NCBI GenBank assembly: GCA_964598535.1
Contig: CAZRCI010000003.1
Coordinates: 62,001-126,000 of the forward strand
DNA: 64,000 nucleotides
Reading direction: 5' to 3'
Source of the DNA: JALHMI01 sp964598535
GTDB taxonomy: Bacteria; Planctomycetota; Planctomycetia; Pirellulales; PALSA-1355
Shown here: one piece after another, positions 18,388 to 27,334 of the stretch
Numbering within the stretch: position 1 is the stretch's first letter
Layout: the number at the start of each line of letters is the position of its first letter
Made by a program: the position numbers and the translations under genes
The notes under the pieces: model-generated
Database searches by the model: none
Told to the model about the DNA's origin: nothing
The model's input: the letters and a program-made list of their open reading frames with translations, nothing else

Positions 18388-19063
18388 AGGCTTCCTCCTT
18401 GAACCGTACAGCGTCAGATCCCTCAACCTCGGCCACGCGAGCGTAGCGTTCAGCATGAGGTGCCGTCAATCGATCGATTTGGCATCAACGTGTCAAGCGT
18501 TCTCGGCTTCCTCGCGAGACGTCCGTGCAGCGGCGAATTCGCGGCCTCGAGAGGCGCGTGCGAAAACCACGAAGGCAAGCGAAATTCGACAGGGTGTAAT
18601 ATTTCGTACCGTGCGATATATTGACCAGCGAATCAGCGCACAGTTCTGATACTACTGACGTAACCTGGCCAGACGGATGCCAAACGTGCAGTCGCTTGAA
18701 CTACGCCGTCGGCGTTCGCACCCTTGCGGTAAATTCTGCCGGCCGAATCTCACTGGGCATGCGGCCGCATCGTGCCGTCTAACGACTGCCTGGCGCGCCA
18801 CAAATGTGCGATTCGGGGCAACAGTGTGCGACAACGCCCACACAGTACTCGGCCCCGCAGTGCGCATGGCAGCAATCTCGTTCAACAGCGTCTGCTACCG
18901 GTCACGCATACTCCCTCTGAAAACTCGCATGGCAAGCAGCCTTGGGGGCGATCTGTCCATGTATTTTTCGCAACAAGTGAAACATCGGGCACGGCGATTG
19001 CAAAACGGCCGTGACCAGTATCCGCCCTTCCCACCAGCCAGGTTATTCAGACACGACAGACGC
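18388..19063. other. Intergenic region between SDR and cbb3 operon
   Basis: About 676 bp separating divergent genes. The frame of the cytochrome gene stays open back to 18677, but the extension has no coding character or signal sequence, so I treat it as non-coding leader. I looked for an FNR-type TTGAT-N4-ATCAA site, expected for microaerobic control of cbb3 genes, and found none. The promoter of the oxidase operon should be here. Confidence 0.5.
18468..18479. promoter_or_regulatory. AATCGATCGATT perfect palindrome, possible operator
   Basis: A perfect 12-bp palindrome 80 bp upstream of the SDR start codon. Its position suits an operator of a dimeric repressor, but it is short enough to occur by chance and no regulator gene adjoins it. 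Confidence 0.25.
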
Positions 19064-20185
19064 ATGCCGCATTGCAAATCCACTCGATCCTCGGCCAGCA
19101 AGTCGGCCTGGCTGCCGGTGTTGGTCTTCGTCGGATGTATTCCGATCATCTTTGGTTGCCAACGCTCGGTTCCGGCGGAGTATGCCTCGTCGGAAGCCGT
19201 CACGCAGCTCGAACCGGAGCTACAACAGGCCGTGCGGCAGGAGCTGCGCAAATGGAGCGGCACGCCGAGCGAGCCAAAGCTATTAGGCGCGACGCCCGAG
19301 CAAACGGCGCGGCTCAAGCATGGCGAGGAAGTCTATCGCCAAAACTGCGAGCAATGTCACGGTGTCACGGGCGACGGCAATGGTCCGGCAGCGCCATACC
19401 TCACCCCGCGACCGCGTGACTACCGCCGGGGAGTCTTTAAGTTCACATCCACGCCCTACGGCTCGAAGCCGCGGCGCGACGATTTAATGAGCACCATCGA
19501 ACGCGGCGTGACGGGCACCTCGATGCCTTCGTTCCGCCTGCTCTCGAAGCACGATCGCGAGACCGTTCTGGATTATGTCCTGGCGCTGACGCACCGCGGA
19601 GAGCTGGAAGAGATGCTCGTCGCCCAGGCCGAGAACGAAGGCGAGCTCGACGAGGAAATGGTGGCCGAGTTGGTTTCCGCAATCCACGATCGTTGGTCAA
19701 CCGCCGGTGATAACGAAGTCCTCGCGGCCTCGAAAATGCCGCCCATCACAGACGAATCGATCGCCGCGGGCGCCGAGATATTCCAGCAGCGCGAATGCTT
19801 CAAGTGTCACGGGCGCGACGGGCGCGGCGGCTTGGCCGGCGGCATCGAGGTCGGTAACGACGCCTGGGGCCATGTGGATCCCGCGGCCGACCTCACCTCG
19901 GGCATGCTTCACGGCGGGCAACGCCCCATCGACATCTACCGGCGAATCTCGTCCGGAATCAACGGAACTCCGATGCCTTCGTTCCGCGATTCGTTCGCAA
20001 GTGATCCGGATGCCATCTGGCACTTGACGCACTATGTGCTGTCCCTGGCCGATCAGCGGAGGCGCGGTGTGCAGTTTCCCGCGAGCGCTATCGCCGCCAC
20101 GTCCCACGTAGCCGCTGAAGCTGCAAACCCGACCGACAAGGCAAGCTCCCCCGAAAGTACCGAAGCGCAGGAGGCGGCACCATGA
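19064..20185 (+). CDS. Lipid-anchored diheme cytochrome c of the cbb3 operon
   Basis: About 373 aa from the ATG at 19064, which places a lipoprotein signal (WLPVLVFVGCIPIIFGC, lipidated Cys near residue 32) correctly at the N-terminus. The mature part has two cytochrome c domains with heme sites CEQCH (residues 95-99) and CFKCH (residues 245-249), and later Met candidates in GTSMPSF and GTPMPSF. These repeated TSMPSF-type segments mark equivalent axial-ligand loops. It overlaps the next gene by 4 nt. Within this operon it is the only diheme c-type protein, so it may do the job of CcoP, receiving electrons from the quinol or cytochrome c side. The start could also be 18959. Confidence 0.85.
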   Translation: MPHCKSTRSSASKSAWLPVLVFVGCIPIIFGCQRSVPAEYASSEAVTQLEPELQQAVRQELRKWSGTPSEPKLLGATPEQTARLKHGEEVYRQNCEQCHGVTGDGNGPAAPYLTPRPRDYRRGVFKFTSTPYGSKPRRDDLMSTIERGVTGTSMPSFRLLSKHDRETVLDYVLALTHRGELEEMLVAQAENEGELDEEMVAELVSAIHDRWSTAGDNEVLAASKMPPITDESIAAGAEIFQQRECFKCHGRDGRGGLAGGIEVGNDAWGHVDPAADLTSGMLHGGQRPIDIYRRISSGINGTPMPSFRDSFASDPDAIWHLTHYVLSLADQRRRGVQFPASAIAATSHVAAEAANPTDKASSPESTEAQEAAP

Positions 20186-20811
20186 GCAGCGTGGAGAAGC
20201 AGCGTCGACTGGCGGAGCTTCGCGAGGAGGTTAGCCGCCTGGAGGCCGAAATCAGCGGCGAGGAAGGCTCACCGCGTCCGCAATGGCAAGCAACAGGCTA
20301 CTACACGGCCTACTACGCGACGACCGGCTTTTTACTGGGCGGTATCGCGGCCATGAACAGCCTGTTGGTGAATGTGGTCGGAGCGCTCCTATTTGGCAAA
20401 CAGCCGCTCGAACTGATTCGTGTCTACCTGACGTTCCCCATGGGAGCCCAAGCGCTCGACTACAGCGCCGTCGACAACGGACTGACCCTCGCGATTGGCT
20501 GCTGCCTGTACCTTGCGACGGGCATGCTCTATGGCATCATGTTCCAGATCGTGCTGACGCGCATCGCCGCCGACGCTTCGTTTGGCACAAAGTTCGTCAT
20601 CGTCAGCGTGCTGGCGATCGCCGTGTGGCTGGTGAACTTCTACGGCATTCTGTCATGGCTGCAGCCGCTGCTATTCGGCGGCCGGTGGATCGTCGAGCAA
20701 ATTCCCTGGTGGGTCGCCGCGGTGACGCATTTGGTTTTTGGCTGGACCATGCTGGTCGTCTATCCGCTGGGTCGTTACACGCCCTATCGATTGGAAACGG
20801 AGAAATCATGA
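20182..20811 (+). CDS. Polytopic membrane protein of the cbb3 operon, unknown
   Basis: 209 aa. A short predicted coiled coil at residues 1-30 (EKQRRLAELREEVSRLEAEI) is followed by four or so membrane helices: near 47-70, 100-125, 140-165 and 175-200. No heme or copper motif is seen and I do not recognise the family. It overlaps its upstream and downstream genes by 4 nt each, so it is translated with the oxidase subunits and is probably a structural or assembly partner of the complex. The arrangement of a cytosolic coiled coil and a helical bundle is not that of CcoQ or CcoS. Confidence 0.8.
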   Translation: MSSVEKQRRLAELREEVSRLEAEISGEEGSPRPQWQATGYYTAYYATTGFLLGGIAAMNSLLVNVVGALLFGKQPLELIRVYLTFPMGAQALDYSAVDNGLTLAIGCCLYLATGMLYGIMFQIVLTRIAADASFGTKFVIVSVLAIAVWLVNFYGILSWLQPLLFGGRWIVEQIPWWVAAVTHLVFGWTMLVVYPLGRYTPYRLETEKS

Positions 20812-22298
20812 TCGACGTGCAAACGCCCGAGCGAGAGACGCCACGGCATGCGGACCTGGTCGACGAACGGATCGTGCTGACGTACTTTCTGATCGCGTTG
20901 GCCTACCTGATGCTTTCCATGTTGGCCGGGCTGTTGATGGCCATGCAACTCATACGCCACAACCCGCTGAACGGGATCGAACTACTTTCGCCCGGGCGCT
21001 GGCGCATGGTGCACACCAACGTCATCGCCTATGGCTTCTTGGCCAACGCGTTTCTGGGAGCCCTGCACTGGTCGGTGCCGCGCCTCATGCTGCGGCCCGT
21101 GCTCGATCGCCGGCTGTCGTGGTTCATTCTCGTGGCCTGGCAGGTTGTCGTGCTTTCGACGGGCATCGGCATCGTGTTGGGGCCCACGCTTCAGGCAAAC
21201 GTTCCCGCGCTTGAGAGCCTGCCGTTCGCGCTCGGAGCGCAAGGGATTGAATGGGGAGAAACGCCGGTTTGGATCGACCCGTTGGCGCTGGCGGGATTGC
21301 TGCTCGTGGCGATTAACTTCATGGGGCCGATCGTGCGTTCCCACGGCCCCATGTATGTGACGGCGTGGTACTTCATGGCCGCCTTTGTATGGACATTTCT
21401 GACCTATGCGATGGGGAATTTCCTGCCGCAGTACTCGCTTACAGGCACCAGCGCCGGCGCCGTCGGAGGCCTCTTCATCCACGATCTCGTCGGGCTGTTC
21501 GTAACACCCCTGGGCTGGGGCCTGATGTACTACTTCGTGCCGATCATGCTGAAGAAACCCATGTGGAGCCACGGTCTGTCGCTGGTCGGTTTCTGGGGCC
21601 TCGCGTTTTTCTATCCCTTAAACGGAATTCACCACTTTCTTTACACGCCGATCCCGATGTTTCTCCAATACGGAGCGATCGTGTCGACGATTGCCGTCGA
21701 GATGGTGGTCACCACGGTCATCGTGAACTTCTTCGCCACGATCTGGGGTTCGGGCCGCGCACTGGTCACGAATTTGCCAATCCGCTGGTTCTACACCGGC
21801 ATGGTCTTCTACGGCCTGACGTGCATCCAGTGCGCGATGCAAACGACCCTGACATTTCAGGCCTTGATCCACTTCTCCGATTGGGTCGTGGGTCACGCGC
21901 ATCTCGTGATGTTCGGCGTGTTCAGCATGTGGCTACTAGGCATCATGACCTACTTGTTTCCCAGAATCTGGCGTACCGAGTGGTGGAGCCGCGATTTGTG
22001 CGAATGGCATTACTGGCTTTCCGCCGTGGGGCTGTTTGTCATGGCCGCCGACTTGACCTTGGCCGGCGTGTTCCAGGGATACTACTGGGCCTCGTTACAG
22101 CCTTGGGAAGTCTCGGTCGAAGGCTCCCAGCCGTTTTGGATCCTGCGCGTGGTCGCCGGCTTGGCGATGCTCGCTGGGCAAATTTGTTTCTTGGTGAATC
22201 TCTACATGACCTGGCGGCTTTCGCGCGAAGCAGGCGTCTCGCGGGAAACGCCCCAACCGCAGCCACAGACTCATTTGGCAACGCAAGGCACCCACTAA
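20808..22298 (+). CDS. ccoN: cbb3-type cytochrome c oxidase subunit I
   Basis: 496 aa catalytic subunit, reducing oxygen to water at the heme b3-CuB centre in the membrane. About 12 helices. Low-spin heme His is in RMVHTNVIAYGF (near 69). CuB His are in FIHDLVGLF and the IHH pair, with the cross-linking Tyr six residues before the pair (AFFYPLNGIHH), as in characterised cbb3 enzymes. GHAHLVMFG holds the b3 and b ligands. The canonical YGHNA motif around the first CuB His is replaced by IHDLV, a subgroup difference rather than loss. The start ATG overlaps the previous stop by 4 nt. Copper for it is presumably supplied with help of the P-type ATPase downstream. Confidence 0.95.
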   Translation: MIDVQTPERETPRHADLVDERIVLTYFLIALAYLMLSMLAGLLMAMQLIRHNPLNGIELLSPGRWRMVHTNVIAYGFLANAFLGALHWSVPRLMLRPVLDRRLSWFILVAWQVVVLSTGIGIVLGPTLQANVPALESLPFALGAQGIEWGETPVWIDPLALAGLLLVAINFMGPIVRSHGPMYVTAWYFMAAFVWTFLTYAMGNFLPQYSLTGTSAGAVGGLFIHDLVGLFVTPLGWGLMYYFVPIMLKKPMWSHGLSLVGFWGLAFFYPLNGIHHFLYTPIPMFLQYGAIVSTIAVEMVVTTVIVNFFATIWGSGRALVTNLPIRWFYTGMVFYGLTCIQCAMQTTLTFQALIHFSDWVVGHAHLVMFGVFSMWLLGIMTYLFPRIWRTEWWSRDLCEWHYWLSAVGLFVMAADLTLAGVFQGYYWASLQPWEVSVEGSQPFWILRVVAGLAMLAGQICFLVNLYMTWRLSREAGVSRETPQPQPQTHLATQGTH

Positions 22299-22310
22299 GG
22301 CAGTCGCGAG

Positions 22311-23015
22311 ATGTTTGAAAGCAAATCAGGAGTTTTGTTAGTAGCCGGCTTGGGATTCTTCGCCTTCGCGTTCTTGTCGAACGCGCTGGTTCCAGCCCTT
22401 ATGTATCGTGATCTGCCAGAACAAACGACGGCTCAGCTCGTCGAAAAAAACAGCAACTTGATGTACCAGTTCGAAAACCTTAGCCATCGCTACCCCGAGC
22501 AATTTGCCAAGCATGTGGGCGAGGCTTCGCAAGAGAACTGCGCCGAAATGCTGGAACTCGGACGCCGGGTCTATACGGGCGAAGGCTGCTGGCACTGCCA
22601 CAGTCAGTTCGTGCGTCCCGTCTCGCGTGAGGAAGATCGCTGGGGACCGGTGTCCAAGACCGAAGAATACCAGAACGTGCTCCAACGCCCCGTGATGTTC
22701 GGCACGCGGCGTGTCGGGCCGGACCTGTCTCGCGAGGGCGGTCGCCGCGCCAACGACTGGCATGCCGTGCATTTCTTCCAGCCCACGATGGTTTCCTACA
22801 AATCGCCGATGCCGGCCTACCCTTGGCTCTTCGACGGGGCGCCAGACAAGCCTAACAAGCGCGGGCTAGCGCTGATCACTTATGTGCAGTGGCTCGGCTC
22901 CTGGCTCGAAAGTTACCCGTACTATGAAGCCTTCGAACCGGCGCCGCTGCCCACGCCGGAAGCCGCCGAGGAAGAAACTTCTTCGTCCGACGACGAAGTG
23001 GCCCTGAGTGAATAG
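22311..23015 (+). CDS. ccoO: cbb3-type cytochrome c oxidase monoheme subunit II
   Basis: 234 aa. One N-terminal membrane anchor (about residues 8-32) and a periplasmic cytochrome c domain. The heme site CWHCHSQFVRP is diagnostic of CcoO. Other CcoO features are GPDLSREGGRR and the Met-containing PTMVSYKSPMPAYPW loop. It transfers electrons toward CcoN. The C-terminal tail is Glu/Ser-rich (EEETSSSDDEVA), an extension of unknown role. It starts 12 nt after ccoN. Confidence 0.95.
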   Translation: MFESKSGVLLVAGLGFFAFAFLSNALVPALMYRDLPEQTTAQLVEKNSNLMYQFENLSHRYPEQFAKHVGEASQENCAEMLELGRRVYTGEGCWHCHSQFVRPVSREEDRWGPVSKTEEYQNVLQRPVMFGTRRVGPDLSREGGRRANDWHAVHFFQPTMVSYKSPMPAYPWLFDGAPDKPNKRGLALITYVQWLGSWLESYPYYEAFEPAPLPTPEAAEEETSSSDDEVALSE

Positions 23016-23025
23016 CGAGCGCCCC

Positions 23026-23409
23026 ATGAAAATCCGTCGTAGTAGTTCCGCTTCCCACTGGTTCATGATGTGCATGGCGTTGGCCGTGCTGGTGCCAAGC
23101 CTGCTGGGATTCGGCACCAAGTTCTTGGAGTTCGTCGCGCTCTATCGAGGCGACGGCGAAGGGGCTTTTGCCATCAGCCCCATCTTGAACTACCTGCTGG
23201 CGAGCTTCGGCTTTTTGCTCCTATTTGGGTGGGCCGTGCTCGGCGGAATGTTTCGCGATATCGAAGCACCCAAGTACACCATGCTGGAGAATGAAGCCTT
23301 GTTGGACGAAGTCACGCTGCCGCGCGGGTACTTGCCGCTGCCGGCATCCACGCCCCGGCCCAAACCGCGCAGCACTCGCCCTGGTAGCAGTCATCCCCCT
23401 CGCTTTTGA
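23026..23409 (+). CDS. Small two-helix membrane protein of the cbb3 operon
   Basis: 127 aa from ATG 23026; a GTG at 23008 is in frame but overlaps ccoO. Two membrane helices (about residues 12-33 and 52-74) are joined by a short outside loop. A cytosolic tail ends in a Pro/Arg-rich stretch (STPRPKPRSTRPGSSHPP). No known motif and not CcoS or FixH by eye. Position between ccoO and the short CcoP-like protein suggests an oxidase assembly or structural role. Confidence 0.75.
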   Translation: MKIRRSSSASHWFMMCMALAVLVPSLLGFGTKFLEFVALYRGDGEGAFAISPILNYLLASFGFLLLFGWAVLGGMFRDIEAPKYTMLENEALLDEVTLPRGYLPLPASTPRPKPRSTRPGSSHPPRF

Positions 23410-23421
23410 GAGCCCATATCG

Positions 23422-23628
23422 ATGAGCGGCACCGAGAATTCGCCACCGGCCGCGTCCGCCGATCCCTACGCGCCGGCCGACGTGGAGCATCAATTTCATC
23501 ACTACACGGGCAATAGCATTCCCTGGTACGTGCGATTGCTATGGATCCTGTTTTGGATCTTTGCCATCTACTACACGCTGTCGTACCTGTTTCCGGCCCT
23601 GCGCATAGAGTTGGCCGCGCCTCCATGA
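23422..23628 (+). CDS. Single-span protein resembling the CcoP N-terminal anchor
   Basis: 68 aa. Residues 1-20 are polar; then HQFHHYTGNSIPWYVRLL leads into one membrane helix (LLWILFWIFAIYYTLSYLF) and a short tail. In layout it resembles the N-terminal segment of CcoP, which ends in two heme domains in normal cbb3, but here the frame stops after the helix and there is no CxxCH. It starts 12 nt after the previous gene and its stop overlaps the P-type ATPase start. It may be the anchoring half of a split CcoP, with the heme half supplied by the lipoprotein at 19064. Confidence 0.72.
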   Translation: MSGTENSPPAASADPYAPADVEHQFHHYTGNSIPWYVRLLWILFWIFAIYYTLSYLFPALRIELAAPP

Positions 23629-25835
23629 GCCACGTACCCCAGTCGAGCCCATGCGCCTATTGCCAGTTGCCGGTCGCGGGAGAGCCCACGGCTGATGACC
23701 AGCCGGTGTTTTGCTGCTTCGGCTGCCGCCTGGCCGCCGAAATTACCGGCGGAACCGGCGCTGAAGGCGAAGCCCGCTGGACCTTGGTTCGCCTGGGCAC
23801 TGCGATCTTCCTGACGCTCAACGTGATGATGTTCACGATGGCGCTGTGGACCCAAGAGCTCTATGACGCGCGGGCTGTCGGGGCCAGCCCGCTGGCGGCT
23901 TCGCTGGCCGACGTGTTTCGATACCTGTGCTTGCTCCTGAGCCTGCCGGTTCTATGGCTATTGGGAATTCCACTCGCGGAGAATGCCTTGGCCTCTGGCA
24001 GGCGGCGGATCGCGGGCGCGGACCTGCTGATCGTGGTCGGAGTGCTGGCGGCCTACATCTATTCGGCCGTGTCTGTGTTTCGGGACGCGGGACACGTCTA
24101 TTTCGAAGTCGCCTGCACGGTCCTCGTGATGGTCACGATCGGCCGCTGGCTCGAAGCGACCGGAAAGCTGCGCACCACGACGGCCCTCGAATCGCTCGAA
24201 CGCTTACTGCCCGAGCGAGTGCGGCGCATCGCGAAGGATGGAACCGTCTCGGAGGTAGCGACCGCGAACGTCGGGTGCGGCGATCTGCTGCGCGTGCTGG
24301 CTGGCGAACGGATCGCGACGGATGGTGTGGTTGAACGCGGCTGCGCTAGCGTGACGCAACAGCTACTGACGGGCGAAAGCCGGCCCGTCACGAAACATCC
24401 TGGAGACGAACTCCTCGGCGGAAGCTTGAACCTCGATGGTGAACTCATCGTCAGGGTAACCGCTCCTGCCAACGAGGGCTCACTTGCGCGGCTCGTCGAG
24501 CTCGTGCGAACCGCCCGGCTCGGCAAGGGCCGCTACCAACGGCTGGCCGATCGTGTCGCGTCATCATTCCTGCAAGGGGTGTTATTGATCGCCGCCTGCA
24601 CCTTCGCAATTCATGCCTGGCGAGGCTCGATTGACACAGCCATCATGGCCTCGCTCGCCGTGCTGCTCATTTCCTGCCCGTGCGCGCTGGGGCTCGCAAC
24701 GCCGATGGCGGTTTGGACAGCCTTGGGAACCGCGGCGCAACGTGGCATCCTGTTTCGTAGCGGCGAGGCTCTCGAACGGTTGGCCACCGTTCGGACCGTG
24801 CGCTTCGACAAAACCGGCACGCTGACCACAGGCAACCCGCAGGTCGAGCAAATCGTCATCGCCGATCACGATGATGCCCAAGAAGTCATTCGTCAGACGA
24901 CGGTGCTGGCTCGCTCCTCGACGCATCTTTTTTCGCGGGCCATTGTAGAGCACGTTGCCGCGGACCAGACGTCTGCTCGCACGGCAGACTTGCTGCCCAC
25001 GGTCAAAACCGTGGCTGGACACGGAGTCTGCGCGCGACGGGAAGACGACTCTGGCGAGGCGCTGCTGGGCAGCATCCGCTGGCTCGAGCATAGCGGGCTG
25101 ACGGTGCCTGACGAACTTCGCCGCATCATCGATAACGCACGGCAAGAAGCAAAATCGCTTTCAGCCGTTGGCTGGAATGGTCGCGTGCGTGGAGTCTTCA
25201 TCTTTGCCGAAACACTGCGAGCAGAAGCCGCGTCGGCAATTGTCCTATGTCAAAAGCTAGGGTGCGACGTCGGCGTGCTCACGGGCGACGATGCGGCCAA
25301 GGGCGCCCTGCTCGAACGGCAACTCGGCGTGCCCGTTTTGGCGGGCCTGCTGCCAGAAGACAAGGTCGCGGCATTATCGAGCGCGCGTCGCACGTTCGGC
25401 CCCGTAAGCATGGTGGGAGATGGCGTGAACGACGCGCCGGCCCTGGCGGCAAGCGACGTGGGCATTGCTCTGGGATGCGGCGCCGACCTGGCTCGAGAAT
25501 CCGCTCCCGTCGCGTTGCTCGCGGCCGACCTGAATCAAGTGCCCGGCGCTATTGAACTGGCGCGGCGGAGCGTGCGCGTCATGCGCCAAAACCTGTTCTG
25601 GGCATTCGCTTACAATGCGATTGGGATCGCCCTGGCGGCCGCCGGCTGGCTGAATCCGGCGTGGGCCGCCGTGGCCATGGTAGCCAGCAGCGCGTTGGTT
25701 GTGGGAAACTCATTGCGTTTGTATCCTGGCTCGACCGAGTATTCGCCCGAGTTGGAGTCTGCGTCCGAGCCTTCGGAAGAATCGCCCCGGCCTCCCGCCG
25801 CCTCCCCCCCGTTCGCAACCGCGGGAACACCATGA
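23625..25835 (+). CDS. ccoI: Copper-exporting P-type ATPase (CcoI/CopA2-like)
   Basis: 736 aa. Moves Cu(I) across the membrane, in the cbb3 context for delivery to CuB. The N-terminus has a double Cys-x2-Cys module (CAYCQLP and CCFGC) of the kind found in CcoI, but no following HMA domain. Membrane helices lead to the transduction motif LTGESRPV, metal site SCPCALGLA, phosphorylation site DKTGTLTTG and the hinge GDGVNDAPALAASDVGIALG. The start overlaps the previous stop by 4 nt. Copper is inferred from the CPC motif and the location. Confidence 0.92.
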   Translation: MSHVPQSSPCAYCQLPVAGEPTADDQPVFCCFGCRLAAEITGGTGAEGEARWTLVRLGTAIFLTLNVMMFTMALWTQELYDARAVGASPLAASLADVFRYLCLLLSLPVLWLLGIPLAENALASGRRRIAGADLLIVVGVLAAYIYSAVSVFRDAGHVYFEVACTVLVMVTIGRWLEATGKLRTTTALESLERLLPERVRRIAKDGTVSEVATANVGCGDLLRVLAGERIATDGVVERGCASVTQQLLTGESRPVTKHPGDELLGGSLNLDGELIVRVTAPANEGSLARLVELVRTARLGKGRYQRLADRVASSFLQGVLLIAACTFAIHAWRGSIDTAIMASLAVLLISCPCALGLATPMAVWTALGTAAQRGILFRSGEALERLATVRTVRFDKTGTLTTGNPQVEQIVIADHDDAQEVIRQTTVLARSSTHLFSRAIVEHVAADQTSARTADLLPTVKTVAGHGVCARREDDSGEALLGSIRWLEHSGLTVPDELRRIIDNARQEAKSLSAVGWNGRVRGVFIFAETLRAEAASAIVLCQKLGCDVGVLTGDDAAKGALLERQLGVPVLAGLLPEDKVAALSSARRTFGPVSMVGDGVNDAPALAASDVGIALGCGADLARESAPVALLAADLNQVPGAIELARRSVRVMRQNLFWAFAYNAIGIALAAAGWLNPAWAAVAMVASSALVVGNSLRLYPGSTEYSPELESASEPSEESPRPPAASPPFATAGTP

Positions 25836-26578
25836 TCGAACTCCCCCTCGTACTTGTCGGCGGACTGCTCGGTTCGGCCCACTGTCTGGGCATGTGCGGT
25901 GCGTTTGCACTTCTGATCGGCGCGCCCGCGCGAAGCTGGTCGAACAATCTGGCCCGGCAGTTGGTCTACAGTGCGGGCCGGATCTTTACTTATGGTGCGT
26001 TTGGCGCGGCAGTTGGCTATGGCGCTTTAAGGGTAGCCGACGGGCTTGGACGACTTATCAACGTACAAGCAGGCATTGCCATTGCGGCCGGGGTGCTGCT
26101 AGTCGTTCAAGGCTTGATCGCCACGGGCGCAGTCACTCTCGGGCTCCAGTGGCTGCGTGGCATTGGGAGGCGAGGCGGCTTGCGAAACGCAACGTTGCCA
26201 ATGGCGGGCGTCGGCTGCCTGCTCGGCGGCATGGTTGGAGCATTTCTGCGCGATCGCCGTTGGAGCCATGTCTTCGTGGCCGGCGTCCTCACCGGCTTAC
26301 TCCCCTGCGGACTGGTCTACGCCTATGTCGCGTTGGCGGCCAGCACGGGGGGGCCGTTTGCCGGAGCCGCGACTATGGCGGTATTCGGCGCGGGCACCAT
26401 CCCCATGATGGCGCTCGCCGGAACCGGCGCAAACCTGCTCTCATTTTCCAACCGTCAACGGCTGCTCACCCTGGCGGCCTGGTGCGTGGTGCTCACCGGC
26501 ATCCTGTCGATTGCTCGCGGTGTCGCCTTTCTGCAAGTCGCCGATCAGCCCGTGGCGGCCTGTCCACTCTGCGACTAG
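25832..26578 (+). CDS. TauE/SafE-type membrane protein of the cbb3 operon
   Basis: 248 aa with about six membrane helices in two similar halves. Motifs include SAHCLGMCGAFALL near the start and LPCGLVYAY in the second half, each with a Cys that could bind copper or be redox-active. Cbb3 operons often carry a TauE/SafE-like gene next to the CcoI ATPase, and a role in copper or heme assembly is inferred. Its start overlaps the ATPase stop by 4 nt, making it the last gene of the operon. Ends in ACPLCD. Confidence 0.85.
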   Translation: MIELPLVLVGGLLGSAHCLGMCGAFALLIGAPARSWSNNLARQLVYSAGRIFTYGAFGAAVGYGALRVADGLGRLINVQAGIAIAAGVLLVVQGLIATGAVTLGLQWLRGIGRRGGLRNATLPMAGVGCLLGGMVGAFLRDRRWSHVFVAGVLTGLLPCGLVYAYVALAASTGGPFAGAATMAVFGAGTIPMMALAGTGANLLSFSNRQRLLTLAAWCVVLTGILSIARGVAFLQVADQPVAACPLCD

Positions 26579-26601
26579 CGCGCGACGCATACCCGTCTTC
26601 A

Positions 26602-27093
26602 TTACGGGGGGGATTGAATCGTTAGATAAGCCACTCCAAGCAAAGTTCCCAGGAGGTTTATCATGACAATGAGCAGCCCCACACCCCAGATTGTCTGCTG
26701 ACCTTCGTCGGGCCTTGCTATCCGGCCGCGTAAAAGCTTCGTCGCGAGCACGGAGCACACCCATGCCCAGTGCAGCATCACGTGGAGCACCACCGCCATG
26801 CCAAAGCAGGCCACGAGCACAAATTGCAAATTTGCCCAGGCGTCGTAGCCAAAACCCCAAAGCATCCAGCCGTCGGCCGCCGTCGGCGGTGGAAAGACAA
26901 ATCGCAACGCGGCCGCGGTGAACAGCAAGCTGACCATGAACAACAATAAAATCGTGTCGACGATGAAGTTCACGACGGTCTTCGATAGGAATGGCTGGCG
27001 TGGCCCCGCCGCCTGGCTCGAAGGGGATCTCCCCTCGGCTCGCGGTTCCGTGGCCGATTCTTTCGAGCCTGCAATTCCCGAGTTCTTGTTCAT
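26602..27093 (-). CDS. Predicted membrane protein, DUF4405-like
   Basis: 163 aa. A polar N-terminus of about 37 residues is followed by a first helix (VVNFIVDTILLLFMVSLLFT) and two more hydrophobic segments (about 85-110 and 130-155). The paired His in VVLHVMLHW inside the second are typical of cytochrome-b-like or DUF4405 proteins and could bind heme. Function not known. It is convergent with the cbb3 operon end at 26578 with only 23 bp between, so a shared terminator may lie there. Confidence 0.7.
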   Translation of the reverse strand: MNKNSGIAGSKESATEPRAEGRSPSSQAAGPRQPFLSKTVVNFIVDTILLLFMVSLLFTAAALRFVFPPPTAADGWMLWGFGYDAWANLQFVLVACFGMAVVLHVMLHWAWVCSVLATKLLRGRIARPDEGQQTIWGVGLLIVMINLLGTLLGVAYLTIQSPP

Positions 27094-27334
27094 CTGCGAG
27101 TCCTGTTGCCCATGAAAACTCTACGTAGGAGCCTTTATCTATCATGGCAATTATTGTGCCCCGCGCGCAGGCCAACTCGCTAGCGAGCGGAGTCGGCACG
27201 CTCCGCGCAAACCCGGTGCCAAGCGTCTGACGGAGGTCGATTCCCCAGGTTAAACTTCAGACTCGCGCTGGCCTGAAGTGCAGGCTCGAACGAATCGGCC
27301 GCGGCATCCCACGTGCGGAACGAGCAATACCGGC

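Noticed and set aside
18388..19063. FNR-type site before the cbb3 operon
   Set aside because: I searched for TTGAT-N4-ATCAA and found none.
27254..27279. Short hairpin ACTTCAG/CTGAAGT
   Set aside because: Only seven pairs, no T-run, between unrelated genes; chance is likely.
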